Shown here piece after piece: positions 15,936 through 22,371 of a stretch of DNA of 28,240 bases. A model generated the notes under the pieces. The model saw nothing but the letters and a program-made list of their open reading frames with translations. It had not been told where the DNA came from and made no database searches. Source of the DNA: a virus. The position numbers and the translations under genes were made by a program. Numbering within the stretch: the stretch's first letter is position 1; each line of letters opens with the position of its first letter. The stretch is from positions 1-28,240 of the IMG/VR virus record IMGVR_UViG_3300027797_001262; one strand, written 5' to 3'.

Positions 15936-16477
15936 TCACAATGAAAGAATGGATGGAATTGGTTGACTACAAAATCACCGAAGGCGGTGAGTATGGTTGG
16001 GGTTGTTACGGCCCCAACAGCTATACACTAGACTCATGGAACGGTGTTCACGGCAAGGGTGGATACAGTTTCAGTATTATCTTTAGCACCAAAAGCCAAA
16101 AGGTCTATGAAGTCAGCATGTGCGATTATACCAATGATCGCGCCTACCGTATGATCAACCCAAAGAATGTTGACAAGCATCGTAAAGAAGCGGAATCCAA
16201 AAGTGTGCTAGCCAACCAAGCATGGGACGATGTCAACTACATTGATTTGGAAGTCGACGATGACTTTATCCAAAAGGCCCTAGCTATCAAGGCCGGTGAA
16301 CCCTATGACACTCGTGTGAGCGTTCCAATAGACTTCACAGATGAAGAACTCCTGACCTACATGAAGATAGCACATGAACGTGATATCACATTCAATCAAT
16401 TGATCGAAGACGCTCTTCGACAAGCCATCAATACTCATGCATCTTATCTAAATGACGAGGAATTAGATTTGCTCTAA
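15932..16477 (+). CDS. Hypothetical protein with Arc/ribbon-helix-helix-like C-terminus
   Basis: This is a 181-aa protein from the ATG at 15932 (GGA 6 nt upstream, ATGA overlap); a longer frame to 15821 lies inside the preceding gene. The N-terminal 90 residues are aromatic and beta-rich (GWGCYGPNSYTLDSWNGVHG). The last 50 residues (RVSVPIDFTDEELLTYMKIA, then HERDITFNQLIEDALRQAI) resemble a ribbon-helix-helix domain: a strand with alternating hydrophobics, then two helices. It may bind DNA as a dimer; this is tentative. Confidence 0.66.
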   Translation: MITMKEWMELVDYKITEGGEYGWGCYGPNSYTLDSWNGVHGKGGYSFSIIFSTKSQKVYEVSMCDYTNDRAYRMINPKNVDKHRKEAESKSVLANQAWDDVNYIDLEVDDDFIQKALAIKAGEPYDTRVSVPIDFTDEELLTYMKIAHERDITFNQLIEDALRQAINTHASYLNDEELDLL

Positions 16478-16480
16478 ATA
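16475..16480 (+). promoter_or_regulatory. Late-promoter box TAAATA before the carboxypeptidase
   Basis: TAAATA spans the stop codon of the preceding gene and ends 4 nt before the ATG at 16485. No ribosome binding site is visible between them. Confidence 0.5.
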
Positions 16481-16484
16481 ATTG

Positions 16485-17255
16485 ATGAAGCTTTTAGTCA
16501 TCTTATTGTTGCTGGTCAACACAGCCTGGGCTCGCAATGAGCCCAGTGTGCTTTTGTATGATAACACAACCAACACGGTTCTACTTGCAGAGCATACACA
16601 ACAGGTAAGGCCCATGGCCAGTATTACCAAGGTAATGACTGCCATGACCTATCTAGATCTCAATCAGGATCTAGAAGCCAAGATAGAAGTCTATCGTGGT
16701 GTCAGCGGTGTACTGTTAAAGAAACAGAACTACACTCGTAGAGAACTGCTAATTGCCATGTTGATTCGCTCAGACAACTCTGCTGCCGAAACCTTGGCCC
16801 GTGATCATCCCAATGGTAGATCTGCCTTTATGGCTGCCATGAACGTCAAGGCACAGCAGCTAGGAATGGCCTACAGCCATTTTGATGATCCCAGTGGGCT
16901 CAGCCAAAAGAATGTGGGTACAGCATTGGACATCATGAACATGCTCAAGGCTGCGATTACCATAGACTTTATTCGCCAGACCAGTGTGATACAAAAGACA
17001 GAGATCGCTGCCAAGGATCGCAAGAAGCCTGTGCGTATCATAATACAGAATACCAATATAGGACTGCTGGAAGAATTCAATACCATTGTGCTGAGCAAGA
17101 CAGGGTTGACTAACCCTGCTGGTTGGTGTGTTAGTCTAGTACTAGAAGAACGTCATAGACAGTTCATATTGGTTGTGCTGGGTGCGCCCAGCAAGGATGC
17201 TAGAAAGAAGATAGTCGAACGTGTGGTGTTTTCAAATCTTCGTGAGTTGAATTGA
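16485..17255 (+). CDS. D-alanyl-D-alanine carboxypeptidase-like S11 peptidase
   Basis: This 256-aa protein begins with a Sec signal peptide (MKLLVILLLLVNTAWA, cleavage after Ala16). The three penicillin-binding motifs are in order: SITK (Ser46, Lys49), SDN, and KTGLTNPAG. This matches family S11 (DacA/PbpG type), which trims the terminal D-Ala of periplasmic peptidoglycan; the C-terminal membrane anchor domain of PBP5 is absent. It starts at ATG 16485; the TTG just before adds one residue. A late box overlaps the upstream stop. It could act in lysis or in remodelling the wall late in infection. It converges on the radical SAM gene with a 24-nt overlap. Confidence 0.88.
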   Translation: MKLLVILLLLVNTAWARNEPSVLLYDNTTNTVLLAEHTQQVRPMASITKVMTAMTYLDLNQDLEAKIEVYRGVSGVLLKKQNYTRRELLIAMLIRSDNSAAETLARDHPNGRSAFMAAMNVKAQQLGMAYSHFDDPSGLSQKNVGTALDIMNMLKAAITIDFIRQTSVIQKTEIAAKDRKKPVRIIIQNTNIGLLEEFNTIVLSKTGLTNPAGWCVSLVLEERHRQFILVVLGAPSKDARKKIVERVVFSNLRELN

Positions 17256-18149
17256 TTTAGTGGCCAGTATGTCAAAGCTGTTTCTGCAAATGTCTAGCTT
17301 GCAGCTTCTGGGGTGGGTGGGCCAAACTATATTATGCTCTTTGATATTGCCCATGAATCCTCCTTGTCTACAGTGTCCGCGATAGACCCTACCCCAAGCA
17401 TCTACCACTATCTGTTCCATGCCAGCCCAGCAGTCATAGTCTTTGAACGTGTTACTGCCTTCTAACACCATGGTCTGATAGTCAGTGTATTCAATCTTGT
17501 CACCTTGTGTGATCTTGATATCACCATGCTGTCTTTTCAACTGTGTGGTTTGATTGCTGGTATAGTGTTGTGGAGTGGTATTGAACACAGGATCTTCAAA
17601 CAACATGCGTTTGTTCACACGTATATGTGGCCATTTGGAGTGTATGCGATCATACAACAGCTGACTGCTGGCCCACGTATCTTTGAGCATGTTTAGGTTC
17701 ACAGTCACGGCTACCCCTGCTTCAACTGCCGCACTCACAGCCAATAAAAAGTGCGCACTGGTGGTATGCTCGGGATGATGCTCAATCAACACACCATGGG
17801 TCACTGCCATGTATTCATGCCAAAGATCAATGCTGACATTGGCATTGGTTCTAAACCTAGTTTCACAGCCCTGCCTATGAGCGTGGGTCAACAGCTCTAG
17901 AAAGTCAGTCCATTCTGTGACTTCACCCCCTGTAAACTCTATGTTGGCTGTTTTGTGTTGATTGCTGGCATAGACCACTGTGCTGTCTATGAACTGTTTG
18001 CAGTCGTTGAGATAGGGCAGATCGATGTTGCCCTTGCGTATGATTTCATTGCAATAGCTGCAGGCCCATGAACAGTGATTCATCAACCACCAATTGACGT
18101 AAAATTTATCCCCAGCCCTAGTGCTGGCAACCAGCCTTACACCATCCAT
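17232..18149 (-). CDS. Radical SAM protein with C-terminal Cys-rich segment
   Basis: This is a 305-aa protein. The N-terminal HCSWACSYC (Cys26, Cys30, Cys33) is the CxxxCxxC site for the [4Fe-4S] cluster, and FTGGEVTEW supplies the SAM-binding GGE motif. The C-terminal third has five Cys (DCWAGMEQ, RGHCRQGGF, CKLDICRN), suggesting a SPASM-like auxiliary cluster as in peptide-modifying enzymes. The start ATG at 18149 overlaps the upstream YqgE-like gene by 13 nt; a TTG at 18182 is less likely. The substrate is unknown; a peptide or protein modification is the inference from the C-terminal Cys pattern. Confidence 0.85.
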   Translation of the reverse strand: MDGVRLVASTRAGDKFYVNWWLMNHCSWACSYCNEIIRKGNIDLPYLNDCKQFIDSTVVYASNQHKTANIEFTGGEVTEWTDFLELLTHAHRQGCETRFRTNANVSIDLWHEYMAVTHGVLIEHHPEHTTSAHFLLAVSAAVEAGVAVTVNLNMLKDTWASSQLLYDRIHSKWPHIRVNKRMLFEDPVFNTTPQHYTSNQTTQLKRQHGDIKITQGDKIEYTDYQTMVLEGSNTFKDYDCWAGMEQIVVDAWGRVYRGHCRQGGFMGNIKEHNIVWPTHPRSCKLDICRNSFDILATKSIQLTKI

Positions 18150-18694
18150 GAATCCACAGCCTGCTGCCCACTTAGACTGCAACTGCTAGGCCACAGCTGT
18201 TCTGCATCTAGATCAAACAGCCAACTGGGGTCGGGTCGCTTCACACACAGCCAACTGCTGCGATGGCTCCAGGGTTCCTCACCCTGTATCTCAGCATCCA
18301 ATTGTCCTGCATCCCAACTGGCATGGCCTATCATGATACGGAATCGATTGGGCCATACCCCCTTGCTGAGATGATGGAACATTTCTTCATGGCTGGTAAT
18401 GCTCCATTGATCGTTGATACGCATGGTATTGTTCACAGACCAATCACTGTCATGCAACATCCACACAGTGCTGAGGCTCACTGGACCACCCCAATACAGG
18501 GGGTGATCTGTTTTAAATTTCAGCCCCAAGGGCTCCACTATGGTATTGAGGGTGTGTTCTGTGGGCTTGTTCATGCACAGGGCATAGGCTCCACGTGAGT
18601 TGTAATGTGTGATAAACATCACGGATTGGTTGAATCTTGGATCTGGCATGCTCGGGGGTGCTATCAAGAGATCCCCGGTCTTGACATCGACCAT
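18137..18694 (-). CDS. YqgE/AlgH family protein (UPF0301)
   Basis: This is a 185-aa protein. GDLLIAPPSMPDPRFNQSV, the THYNSRGAYALCMNKPT segment and LYWGGPVSLSTVWMLH follow the YqgE/AlgH pattern (GxLLIAxPxMxDxxFxxSV ... GAxGLxxNxP ... GGPV ... LH). Its bacterial relatives have the same length. Their biochemical role is not settled. Presence on a phage is unusual. It is coupled to the radical SAM gene (13-nt overlap), so the two may act together. Confidence 0.85.
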   Translation of the reverse strand: MVDVKTGDLLIAPPSMPDPRFNQSVMFITHYNSRGAYALCMNKPTEHTLNTIVEPLGLKFKTDHPLYWGGPVSLSTVWMLHDSDWSVNNTMRINDQWSITSHEEMFHHLSKGVWPNRFRIMIGHASWDAGQLDAEIQGEEPWSHRSSWLCVKRPDPSWLFDLDAEQLWPSSCSLSGQQAVDSWMV

Positions 18695-18697
18695 GTG

Positions 18698-19222
18698 TTA
18701 ACTCCAGTCTGGTAAGGGGCCGCCGTACTTCTTGCCCTTGATCTTTTTGCCTTTTACAGTGGTGCGCTCGTTGCCAATCTTGTGTGACTTATCACCGTGA
18801 CGTCCACGATAGCCCTGGCTCTTGCATGATGCCAACTGACTGGCACCTAGTGCAGCATTTGGTTTGCCACTGGTGCATAGGGCACGACTGGCAGGCTCTT
18901 CGTCTAGATCAGTGTCTTCATCTAGATCACCTTCTACAACATCATCAGCGGCAGCACCCGATCCGTTGAACATGAGATCGTCATTGATGGGAAAGTCTAG
19001 ATCCATAAAGCGTTCTGGCAGCTGACTGTTTGAAATGATAAAGTCCAGCTCTTCTGCTGTGGGGTGTACCTTGAGTAACACCTTGGCAGCTTCGTCGTGT
19101 GCTTCTGCATTTTGCCACACATTGATGTCGTAGTGGCTTTGATAGAGTTCTGCCACGGCCTGCATGACCTTGTGATAGTCTGTGGTGAATATGTTTTCAG
19201 TAAGTATTTCGTTGATACGCAT
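18698..19222 (-). CDS. Phage protein (174 aa), acidic middle and basic tail
   Basis: It starts at ATG 19222 (MRINEILTENIFTTDYHKVM), a form of N-terminus seen in many small phage proteins. Residues about 85-110 are very acidic (DDVVEGDLDEDTDLDEE) and the C-terminal 50 are Lys/Arg/Gly-rich (YRGRHGDKSHKIGNERTTVK). It has no enzyme motif. It ends 3 nt before the YqgE-like gene. The polyampholyte layout could suit a virion-packaged or nucleic-acid-associated protein; this is inference. Confidence 0.7.
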   Translation of the reverse strand: MRINEILTENIFTTDYHKVMQAVAELYQSHYDINVWQNAEAHDEAAKVLLKVHPTAEELDFIISNSQLPERFMDLDFPINDDLMFNGSGAAADDVVEGDLDEDTDLDEEPASRALCTSGKPNAALGASQLASCKSQGYRGRHGDKSHKIGNERTTVKGKKIKGKKYGGPLPDWS

Positions 19223-19226
19223 GTGT

Positions 19227-19463
19227 TTATCCCAGTTGAGCCACGGCATACACAGCCATGACCAATGCAGTCTTTAGTTCTAGATCAGCACATTCTCTAT
19301 CCAGTAGATCCATACGTGCAACATCTCTGCAAAGATCCTGATATTCCTCTGCTGTGATCTGATTGGTGTTCACTGCCTGTGTGAGTTCAAGCACATAACG
19401 AGCCCTTGCTGAAATAGCTGGGTCTTGATGTTCTGTAAGTGTTCTTAGAGTTTCGATTGACAT
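19227..19463 (-). CDS. Small helical protein (78 aa), function unknown
   Basis: This is a 78-aa protein, almost wholly helical (MSIETLRTLTEHQDPAISAR start; VLELTQAVNTNQITAEEYQD; C-terminal ELKTALVMAVYAVAQLG). The ATG overlaps the stop of the lipoprotein gene as TAATG, and the next gene starts 4 nt after its end. It is not recognised; translational coupling suggests a partner role. Confidence 0.7.
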   Translation of the reverse strand: MSIETLRTLTEHQDPAISARARYVLELTQAVNTNQITAEEYQDLCRDVARMDLLDRECADLELKTALVMAVYAVAQLG

Positions 19464-19852
19464 TAGAATCTTCCTAGTATAACACCAGCTGCTCTAGCTG
19501 CTTGCTCTTGCATGGCTCGCTTCTTGAGGTCACAGTAGACCCTGCTGCCGTCTTTGTCTGCCACCATCTTGGCAAAGTCTCCCACAGTGGCCTGCATGGG
19601 CTTGATTACCCTTATGACATCTTGATTGCGGGTGCCCGCCGATTCTGAATACAGCTCAAACCAACGCAGTTCGTCCTGTATGCGTTTGACTTGAATGTGC
19701 TGTGGTTTTGCACAGTCCAGTTGGTCAACTGCCATGCGCACATCTGTAATTTTGGCTGACTGGTTCACATCGTTGAAACTGGGTATCCAGCTGATGATTG
19801 AAGCACAGCCAGAAAGCATGACGATAGATAAAATTGCAAAGAGTTTGTTCAT
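19463..19852 (-). CDS. Predicted lipoprotein, possible outer spanin or envelope protein
   Basis: This is a 129-aa protein from ATG 19852. The N-terminus (MNKLFAILSIVMLSGCASI) is a type II signal peptide with lipobox LSGC, so Cys16 should be acylated. The mature part is helical and charged and ends in AARAAGVILGRF. A late box lies 5 nt before the ATG. Lipoproteins of this size in phages include outer spanins, but no paired inner spanin is obvious next door. An alternative is superinfection exclusion or another envelope function. Confidence 0.78.
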   Translation of the reverse strand: MNKLFAILSIVMLSGCASIISWIPSFNDVNQSAKITDVRMAVDQLDCAKPQHIQVKRIQDELRWFELYSESAGTRNQDVIRVIKPMQATVGDFAKMVADKDGSRVYCDLKKRAMQEQAARAAGVILGRF

Positions 19853-19857
19853 GTTAA

Positions 19858-19863
19858 TATTTA
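19858..19863 (-). promoter_or_regulatory. Late-promoter box TAAATA before the lipoprotein gene
   Basis: GTAAATA on the minus strand, 5 nt before the ATG at 19852, without a ribosome binding site between. Confidence 0.5.
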
Positions 19864-19877
19864 CCAATCATGGCAGA

Positions 19878-20495
19878 TTAAGTATACAGCAGATAGCTGC
19901 TCATGATGTATTTGGAGTCACCGTTTTGGGGCATGTGTCCTCGATGTGGGTAGCACCAAGTGGGTGGGAACATCACAACCCTGCCCTCTCGTGCTGCCAC
20001 TGTGTAGCGTTCTCTGGGGAATTCTGTGCCCGCATCTGAATCATTGAGATAGAACAAAAAGGCCACGTATCTGGTGCTGGAGGCAGCATGCGCCACGTCC
20101 ACATGCAGGCCAAATTGATCCTGCTGATTGGGTCTATAGCACTTGATTCTGAATGCTTCTATGGCCATTAATTCAGGTGTAAGTGCTAGGCCTTGTTCAT
20201 GCCCCCAGTGAGCAAGATAGTCTCGTCCCAGATTCATCACCAGGTCTGTGAGTCTGTCACTGTGCTCAGTCCAGTCGTAGGGTCTAGTTTTTTGAGCCAG
20301 TTGCAGGCTGTTAAGTCTAGCACCCTGTGCCCGAGTGCTGTAGAGTTCTAGTTCTGTGAGTGCAACATGTGTGCTAGATCTACGACTGTGATGCCGTTCA
20401 CACAGCTCAAAGTTTGTGCGCAGTTCATGACATGTCTCCGGTGTCAGCACCTGATCAATGACTCTGATGTAGTTGTGATCGTATGTGATTTTCAT
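19878..20495 (-). CDS. 2-oxoglutarate/Fe(II) oxygenase (prolyl-4-hydroxylase type)
   Basis: This is a 205-aa protein from ATG 20495. The iron site is FGLHVDV (His-x-Asp) with the distal His in PPTWCYPHRGHMP and a following Lys (SKYIMSSYLLY) for 2-oxoglutarate. FLFYLNDSDAGTEF and EGRVVMFPP are the usual strands between them. This is the P4H-type fold often found in T4-like marine phages. It would hydroxylate a protein, nucleobase or sugar; the substrate is unknown. The start at 20495 fits the late box 4 nt upstream; an in-frame start at 20513 would lie upstream of that box. Confidence 0.87.
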   Translation of the reverse strand: MKITYDHNYIRVIDQVLTPETCHELRTNFELCERHHSRRSSTHVALTELELYSTRAQGARLNSLQLAQKTRPYDWTEHSDRLTDLVMNLGRDYLAHWGHEQGLALTPELMAIEAFRIKCYRPNQQDQFGLHVDVAHAASSTRYVAFLFYLNDSDAGTEFPRERYTVAAREGRVVMFPPTWCYPHRGHMPQNGDSKYIMSSYLLYT

Positions 20496-20499
20496 GAGA

Positions 20500-20505
20500 T
20501 ATTTA
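20500..20505 (-). promoter_or_regulatory. Late-promoter box TAAATA before the oxygenase
   Basis: CATAAATA on the minus strand, ending 4 nt before the ATG at 20495. It forms a divergent pair with the box at 20591-20596. Confidence 0.55.
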
Positions 20506-20536
20506 TGGTGCATTTTGGATAGGGTGATAATTCATG

Positions 20537-20553
20537 GCAGCTCGAAGAGCTGC
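20537..20553. repeat. Perfect hairpin between divergent late genes
   Basis: GCAGCTC - GAA - GAGCTGC is a 7-bp perfect inverted repeat in the 106-bp region between the divergent genes at 20495 and 20602. There is no T-run after it on either side, so it is not a standard terminator. It could be an operator or RNA element. Confidence 0.6.
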
Positions 20554-20590
20554 GGAGCAGCGCAAAATTTGCAGGGGTTATCTAGAACCA

Positions 20591-20596
20591 TAAATA
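20591..20596 (+). promoter_or_regulatory. Late-promoter box TAAATA before the 20602 gene
   Basis: CATAAATA, 5 nt before the ATG at 20602. Its flanks (CATAAATATCT) match those of the box facing the other way at 20500. Confidence 0.55.
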
Positions 20597-20601
20597 TCTA
20601 C

Positions 20602-20802
20602 ATGCAGATAGACCCAATAACCACCCAGAGTATAACCACCACAGCCTCGGTGCAGAACAATCGTGTAGAAACTGTGCGCAGAGAGTATGTGGATCTTGGT
20701 GGCCGTGTGGAAGTCAGAGAAACCTACTTCTACTACTTGATATACGATTCAAAGGCCAAGATTCAAGAACCTGCTGCTAATGCCATTGATCTACGTGTAT
20801 AG
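20602..20802 (+). CDS. Small phage protein (66 aa), function unknown
   Basis: This is a 66-aa protein (MQIDPITTQSITTTASVQNN start), beta-rich, with VRREYVDLGGRVEVRETYFY in the middle. The ATG at 20602 is chosen because it follows the late box; the longer frame from 20485 runs through the hairpin and the divergent promoter. It converges on the minus-strand gene ending at 20791 with a 12-nt overlap. A virion or host-interaction role is possible from its late promoter only. Confidence 0.68.
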   Translation: MQIDPITTQSITTTASVQNNRVETVRREYVDLGGRVEVRETYFYYLIYDSKAKIQEPAANAIDLRV

Positions 20803-21021
20803 ATCCTTTTGATACTGGCGACGCAATTGGGGGAAAGCCAGTACAAGTATTGACGCATACTGTCTATCTATATAGTAGTCATATTGCCCTCCATTGAGAT
20901 AACTCACTGAACCCCCGTGCCGTTGTACTAGTTCCCAAACGGCCTCGGGATCGTAGTCAATGAAATAGGGCAACTGATAACAGAAGATGTCGGGTTCTGA
21001 AATGGCATCTGTATACTGCAT
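20791..21021 (-). CDS. Small protein (76 aa), function unknown
   Basis: This is a 76-aa protein rich in Tyr and Asp (MQYTDAISEPDIFCYQLPYF start). The PEAVWELVQRHGGSVSYL segment looks helical and the rest beta. Its ATG overlaps the stop of the upstream 57-aa gene as TAATG, so it is the third member of a coupled trio led by the 23-aa membrane peptide. No family is recognised. Confidence 0.65.
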   Translation of the reverse strand: MQYTDAISEPDIFCYQLPYFIDYDPEAVWELVQRHGGSVSYLNGGQYDYYIDRQYASILVLAFPQLRRQYQKDLYT

Positions 21022-21194
21022 TAGAATAGACTTAGAAATGTGGCCGTCTTTGAGTCGCAGTCAACTAATACTATATAGTGATCTTTCAAATCGTCGTATA
21101 AGATATGTATGATACGAGCTATATGAAACCCTGTATATACGTAGTCCTGACAGCGATCCAGCTGTTCTAGTGAGTAGTCAAAGGTGTACAACAT
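21021..21194 (-). CDS. Small protein (57 aa), function unknown
   Basis: This is a 57-aa frame (MLYTFDYSLEQLDRCQDYVY start, ending TATFLSLF) with helical and strand-forming segments. Its start lies inside the end of the 23-aa peptide gene (17-nt overlap, other frame) and its stop overlaps the next start as TAATG. The two-sided coupling and a composition like the neighbouring gene (Tyr/Asp-rich) support it as real. Its function is unknown. Confidence 0.6.
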   Translation of the reverse strand: MLYTFDYSLEQLDRCQDYVYTGFHIARIIHILYDDLKDHYIVLVDCDSKTATFLSLF

Positions 21195-21249
21195 ACCAAA
21201 TGGTTACGAGAGCTATAGAAGCTATAAGTGCAATGAGTTTATGATCCAT
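21178..21249 (-). CDS. 23-aa single-span membrane peptide
   Basis: This is a tiny frame beginning MDHKLIALIASIALVTIW, with one hydrophobic helix covering about residues 5-22 and a charged N-terminus. It is supported by a TAAATA box 5 nt before its ATG, the same spacing as other late genes here, and by overlap with the next two small genes. Possible roles include holin-like or antiholin peptide or envelope modulator; none can be chosen. If it is not translated, the late box would serve the 57-aa gene. Confidence 0.55.
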   Translation of the reverse strand: MDHKLIALIASIALVTIWYVVHL

Positions 21250-21254
21250 GTGAG

Positions 21255-21260
21255 TATTTA
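21255..21260 (-). promoter_or_regulatory. Late-promoter box TAAATA before the membrane-peptide trio
   Basis: TTAAATA on the minus strand, 5 nt before the ATG at 21249. Confidence 0.5.
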
Positions 21261-21445
21261 ATGCTTTTGTATACTGTAAAACTCAGAGTGCGTAGTGGCC
21301 CCGCTGCTGGATATCAAGCGATGTATACGTTGATGCGTGAGTGAGTACATGTACGTATACCATGATGTTAGAGCATGAGCAGTCAGGCGCTGCGCGAGCT
21401 CTAGAGAACTATACAGCATTATAGAGAATTATATTGTTCTATTGA

Positions 21446-21480
21446 GATCAGTAAATGCAAAAAAGTGTGATTTACTGATC
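21446..21480. repeat. 11-bp perfect inverted repeat
   Basis: GATCAGTAAAT and ATTTACTGATC flank a 13-nt loop (GCAAAAAAGTGTG). It is a strong hairpin without a following T-run on the plus strand. Its loop overlaps the first copy of the 16-bp direct repeat. Confidence 0.8.
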
Positions 21481-21566
21481 GGTGTGTGGGGGTCAGAGTG
21501 CGCATAGGCCCCGCTGTGTGGGGTATGCGTATTAAGAGAGTGTGATAAAGTGCAAAAAAGTGTGAT
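21456..21566 (+). repeat. 16-bp direct repeat (iteron-like)
   Basis: TGCAAAAAAGTGTGAT occurs at 21456-21471 and again at 21551-21566, with further partial GTGTGAT copies nearby. It is iteron-like in size and A/T content. Confidence 0.7.
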
Positions 21567-21679
21567 ATTGTGTGAATTTTTTGTTAGCCTCATAAGCCAC
21601 AGACCTGACTGTGCTCAAACCCTAGCAAAATTGCACCAAACCGTGTTCAAATGATCCATCTACAGTGGTTTTCACTCTA

Positions 21680-21705
21680 GATAAATGGCTGCGCCAGTAT
21701 TTATC
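21680..21705. repeat. Interrupted inverted repeat
   Basis: GATAAATGGC, TGC loop, GCCA, a 3-nt bulge, then TTTATC: a 10-bp stem with one bulge. Function unknown. Confidence 0.55.
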
Positions 21706-21807
21706 ATGATAGAATCACGGTGGTTTTGTGCAGCGACTCCCTGTACACTGCCAACCGTTCCCCCACGATAGGCCCCGCTGCTGGGTTGTGTGAGTGTATA
21801 TACGTAT

Positions 21808-22014
21808 ATGCCTACACTTAAATATAGTATGCATGAAGTCCCTTCAGGTGTTCTACTATTATATACAGCTAACTCAAGACCCTACACTATGGGATCATAC
21901 TCAACTACAGCTAGGAAGTTCCTGCCTGATCCTGTATTGCAGCCAAAACCTGTGGCTTTTCAGCCATTGGCCCCGCTGCTTGATACCAAATTTCAGGTTG
22001 ACAAACTCACATAA
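21808..22014 (+). CDS. Doubtful small ORF (68 aa)
   Basis: This is an open frame from ATG 21808 (MPTLKYSMHEVPSGVLLLYT start). It has no ribosome binding site or promoter at a fitting distance, and its 3' part contains the fourth GGCCCCGCTG copy and the -35 box of the next promoter. It may be noncoding. It is listed because it is the only sizeable plus-strand frame in the switch region. Confidence 0.3.
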   Translation: MPTLKYSMHEVPSGVLLLYTANSRPYTMGSYSTTARKFLPDPVLQPKPVAFQPLAPLLDTKFQVDKLT

Positions 22015-22026
22015 CGATCATATACT
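21998..22026 (+). promoter_or_regulatory. Sigma70 promoter before the BPSL0761-like gene and tRNAs
   Basis: TTGACA, 17 bp, TATACT. The predicted transcription start falls at about 22033, on the first ATG of the next gene. The three tRNAs downstream have no other promoter in view and may be read from here. Confidence 0.8.
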
Positions 22027-22032
22027 ATATAC

Positions 22033-22371
22033 ATGCTGAAGAAAAGATCATTATCTAGAAGCAGAGATCCCATGCAACTATCAAACGAGATACCTATGAC
22101 ACTACCAGATGAGAGATACCGTGCAGTGGTGCAGACTGAGAAGTTTCTAAAAGAGATTCTCTCAACACCCAGGGTTCCCAAAGCTATCAAAGACCGTGCT
22201 AGAAGTTGTCTGCGACACTATCCCTCAGACTATGACATGACTCGTGCAGCAGCAGCAGCACCAGATGTGTTTGCTGAACGTATGGAGGATCTTCATCGTT
22301 TCGTAGCTGCGGGTCAACGTGCAGCGGAAGCAGAAGATTCAGAACTCCTAAGGGGCTATAAAGAATCATAA
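22033..22371 (+). CDS. BPSL0761-like small protein
   Basis: This is a 112-aa frame. The segment from residue 22 (MTLPDERYRAVVQTEKFLKE ... RARSCLRHYPSDYDM) matches the pattern of BPSL0761-family proteins, small helical proteins of unknown role found mainly in Burkholderiales (MTxPxERxRAVxQTxxFLxxL ... LRHYPS). The family start corresponds to ATG 22096, giving 91 aa. The upstream ATG at 22033 would sit on the predicted transcription start, so 22096 may be the true start. It ends 7 nt before the first tRNA. It is a pointer to a betaproteobacterial host, not proof. Confidence 0.72.
   Translation: MLKKRSLSRSRDPMQLSNEIPMTLPDERYRAVVQTEKFLKEILSTPRVPKAIKDRARSCLRHYPSDYDMTRAAAAAPDVFAERMEDLHRFVAAGQRAAEAEDSELLRGYKES

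Larger units (their letters stand above)
21261..21807. other. Gene-poor region rich in repeats at the strand switch
   Basis: No convincing gene is seen. The stretch divides minus-strand late genes from the plus-strand early region. It holds copies of GGCCCCGCTG, a perfect 11-bp inverted repeat, a 16-bp direct repeat, runs of GTGTGA, and a third hairpin. The layout is that of a regulatory or replication-control region rather than coding DNA. Confidence 0.65.
21297..21978 (+). repeat. Four copies of GGCCCCGCTG
   Basis: Exact copies lie at 21297-21306, 21507-21516, 21771-21780 and 21969-21978. The first two also share TCAGAGTGCG directly upstream (21283 and 21493). Copies 1 and 3 continue with CTGG. 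The motif is much more G/C-rich than its surroundings. The intervals are uneven (210, 264, 198 bp). It could be protein binding sites. Confidence 0.75.

Noticed and set aside
21429-21593. A 54-codon minus-strand frame across the repeat region (MRLTKNSHNITLF start).
   Set aside because: Its sequence is dominated by the repeats (His/Thr/Ser-rich), it has no ribosome binding site, and it is better explained as noncoding repeat DNA.
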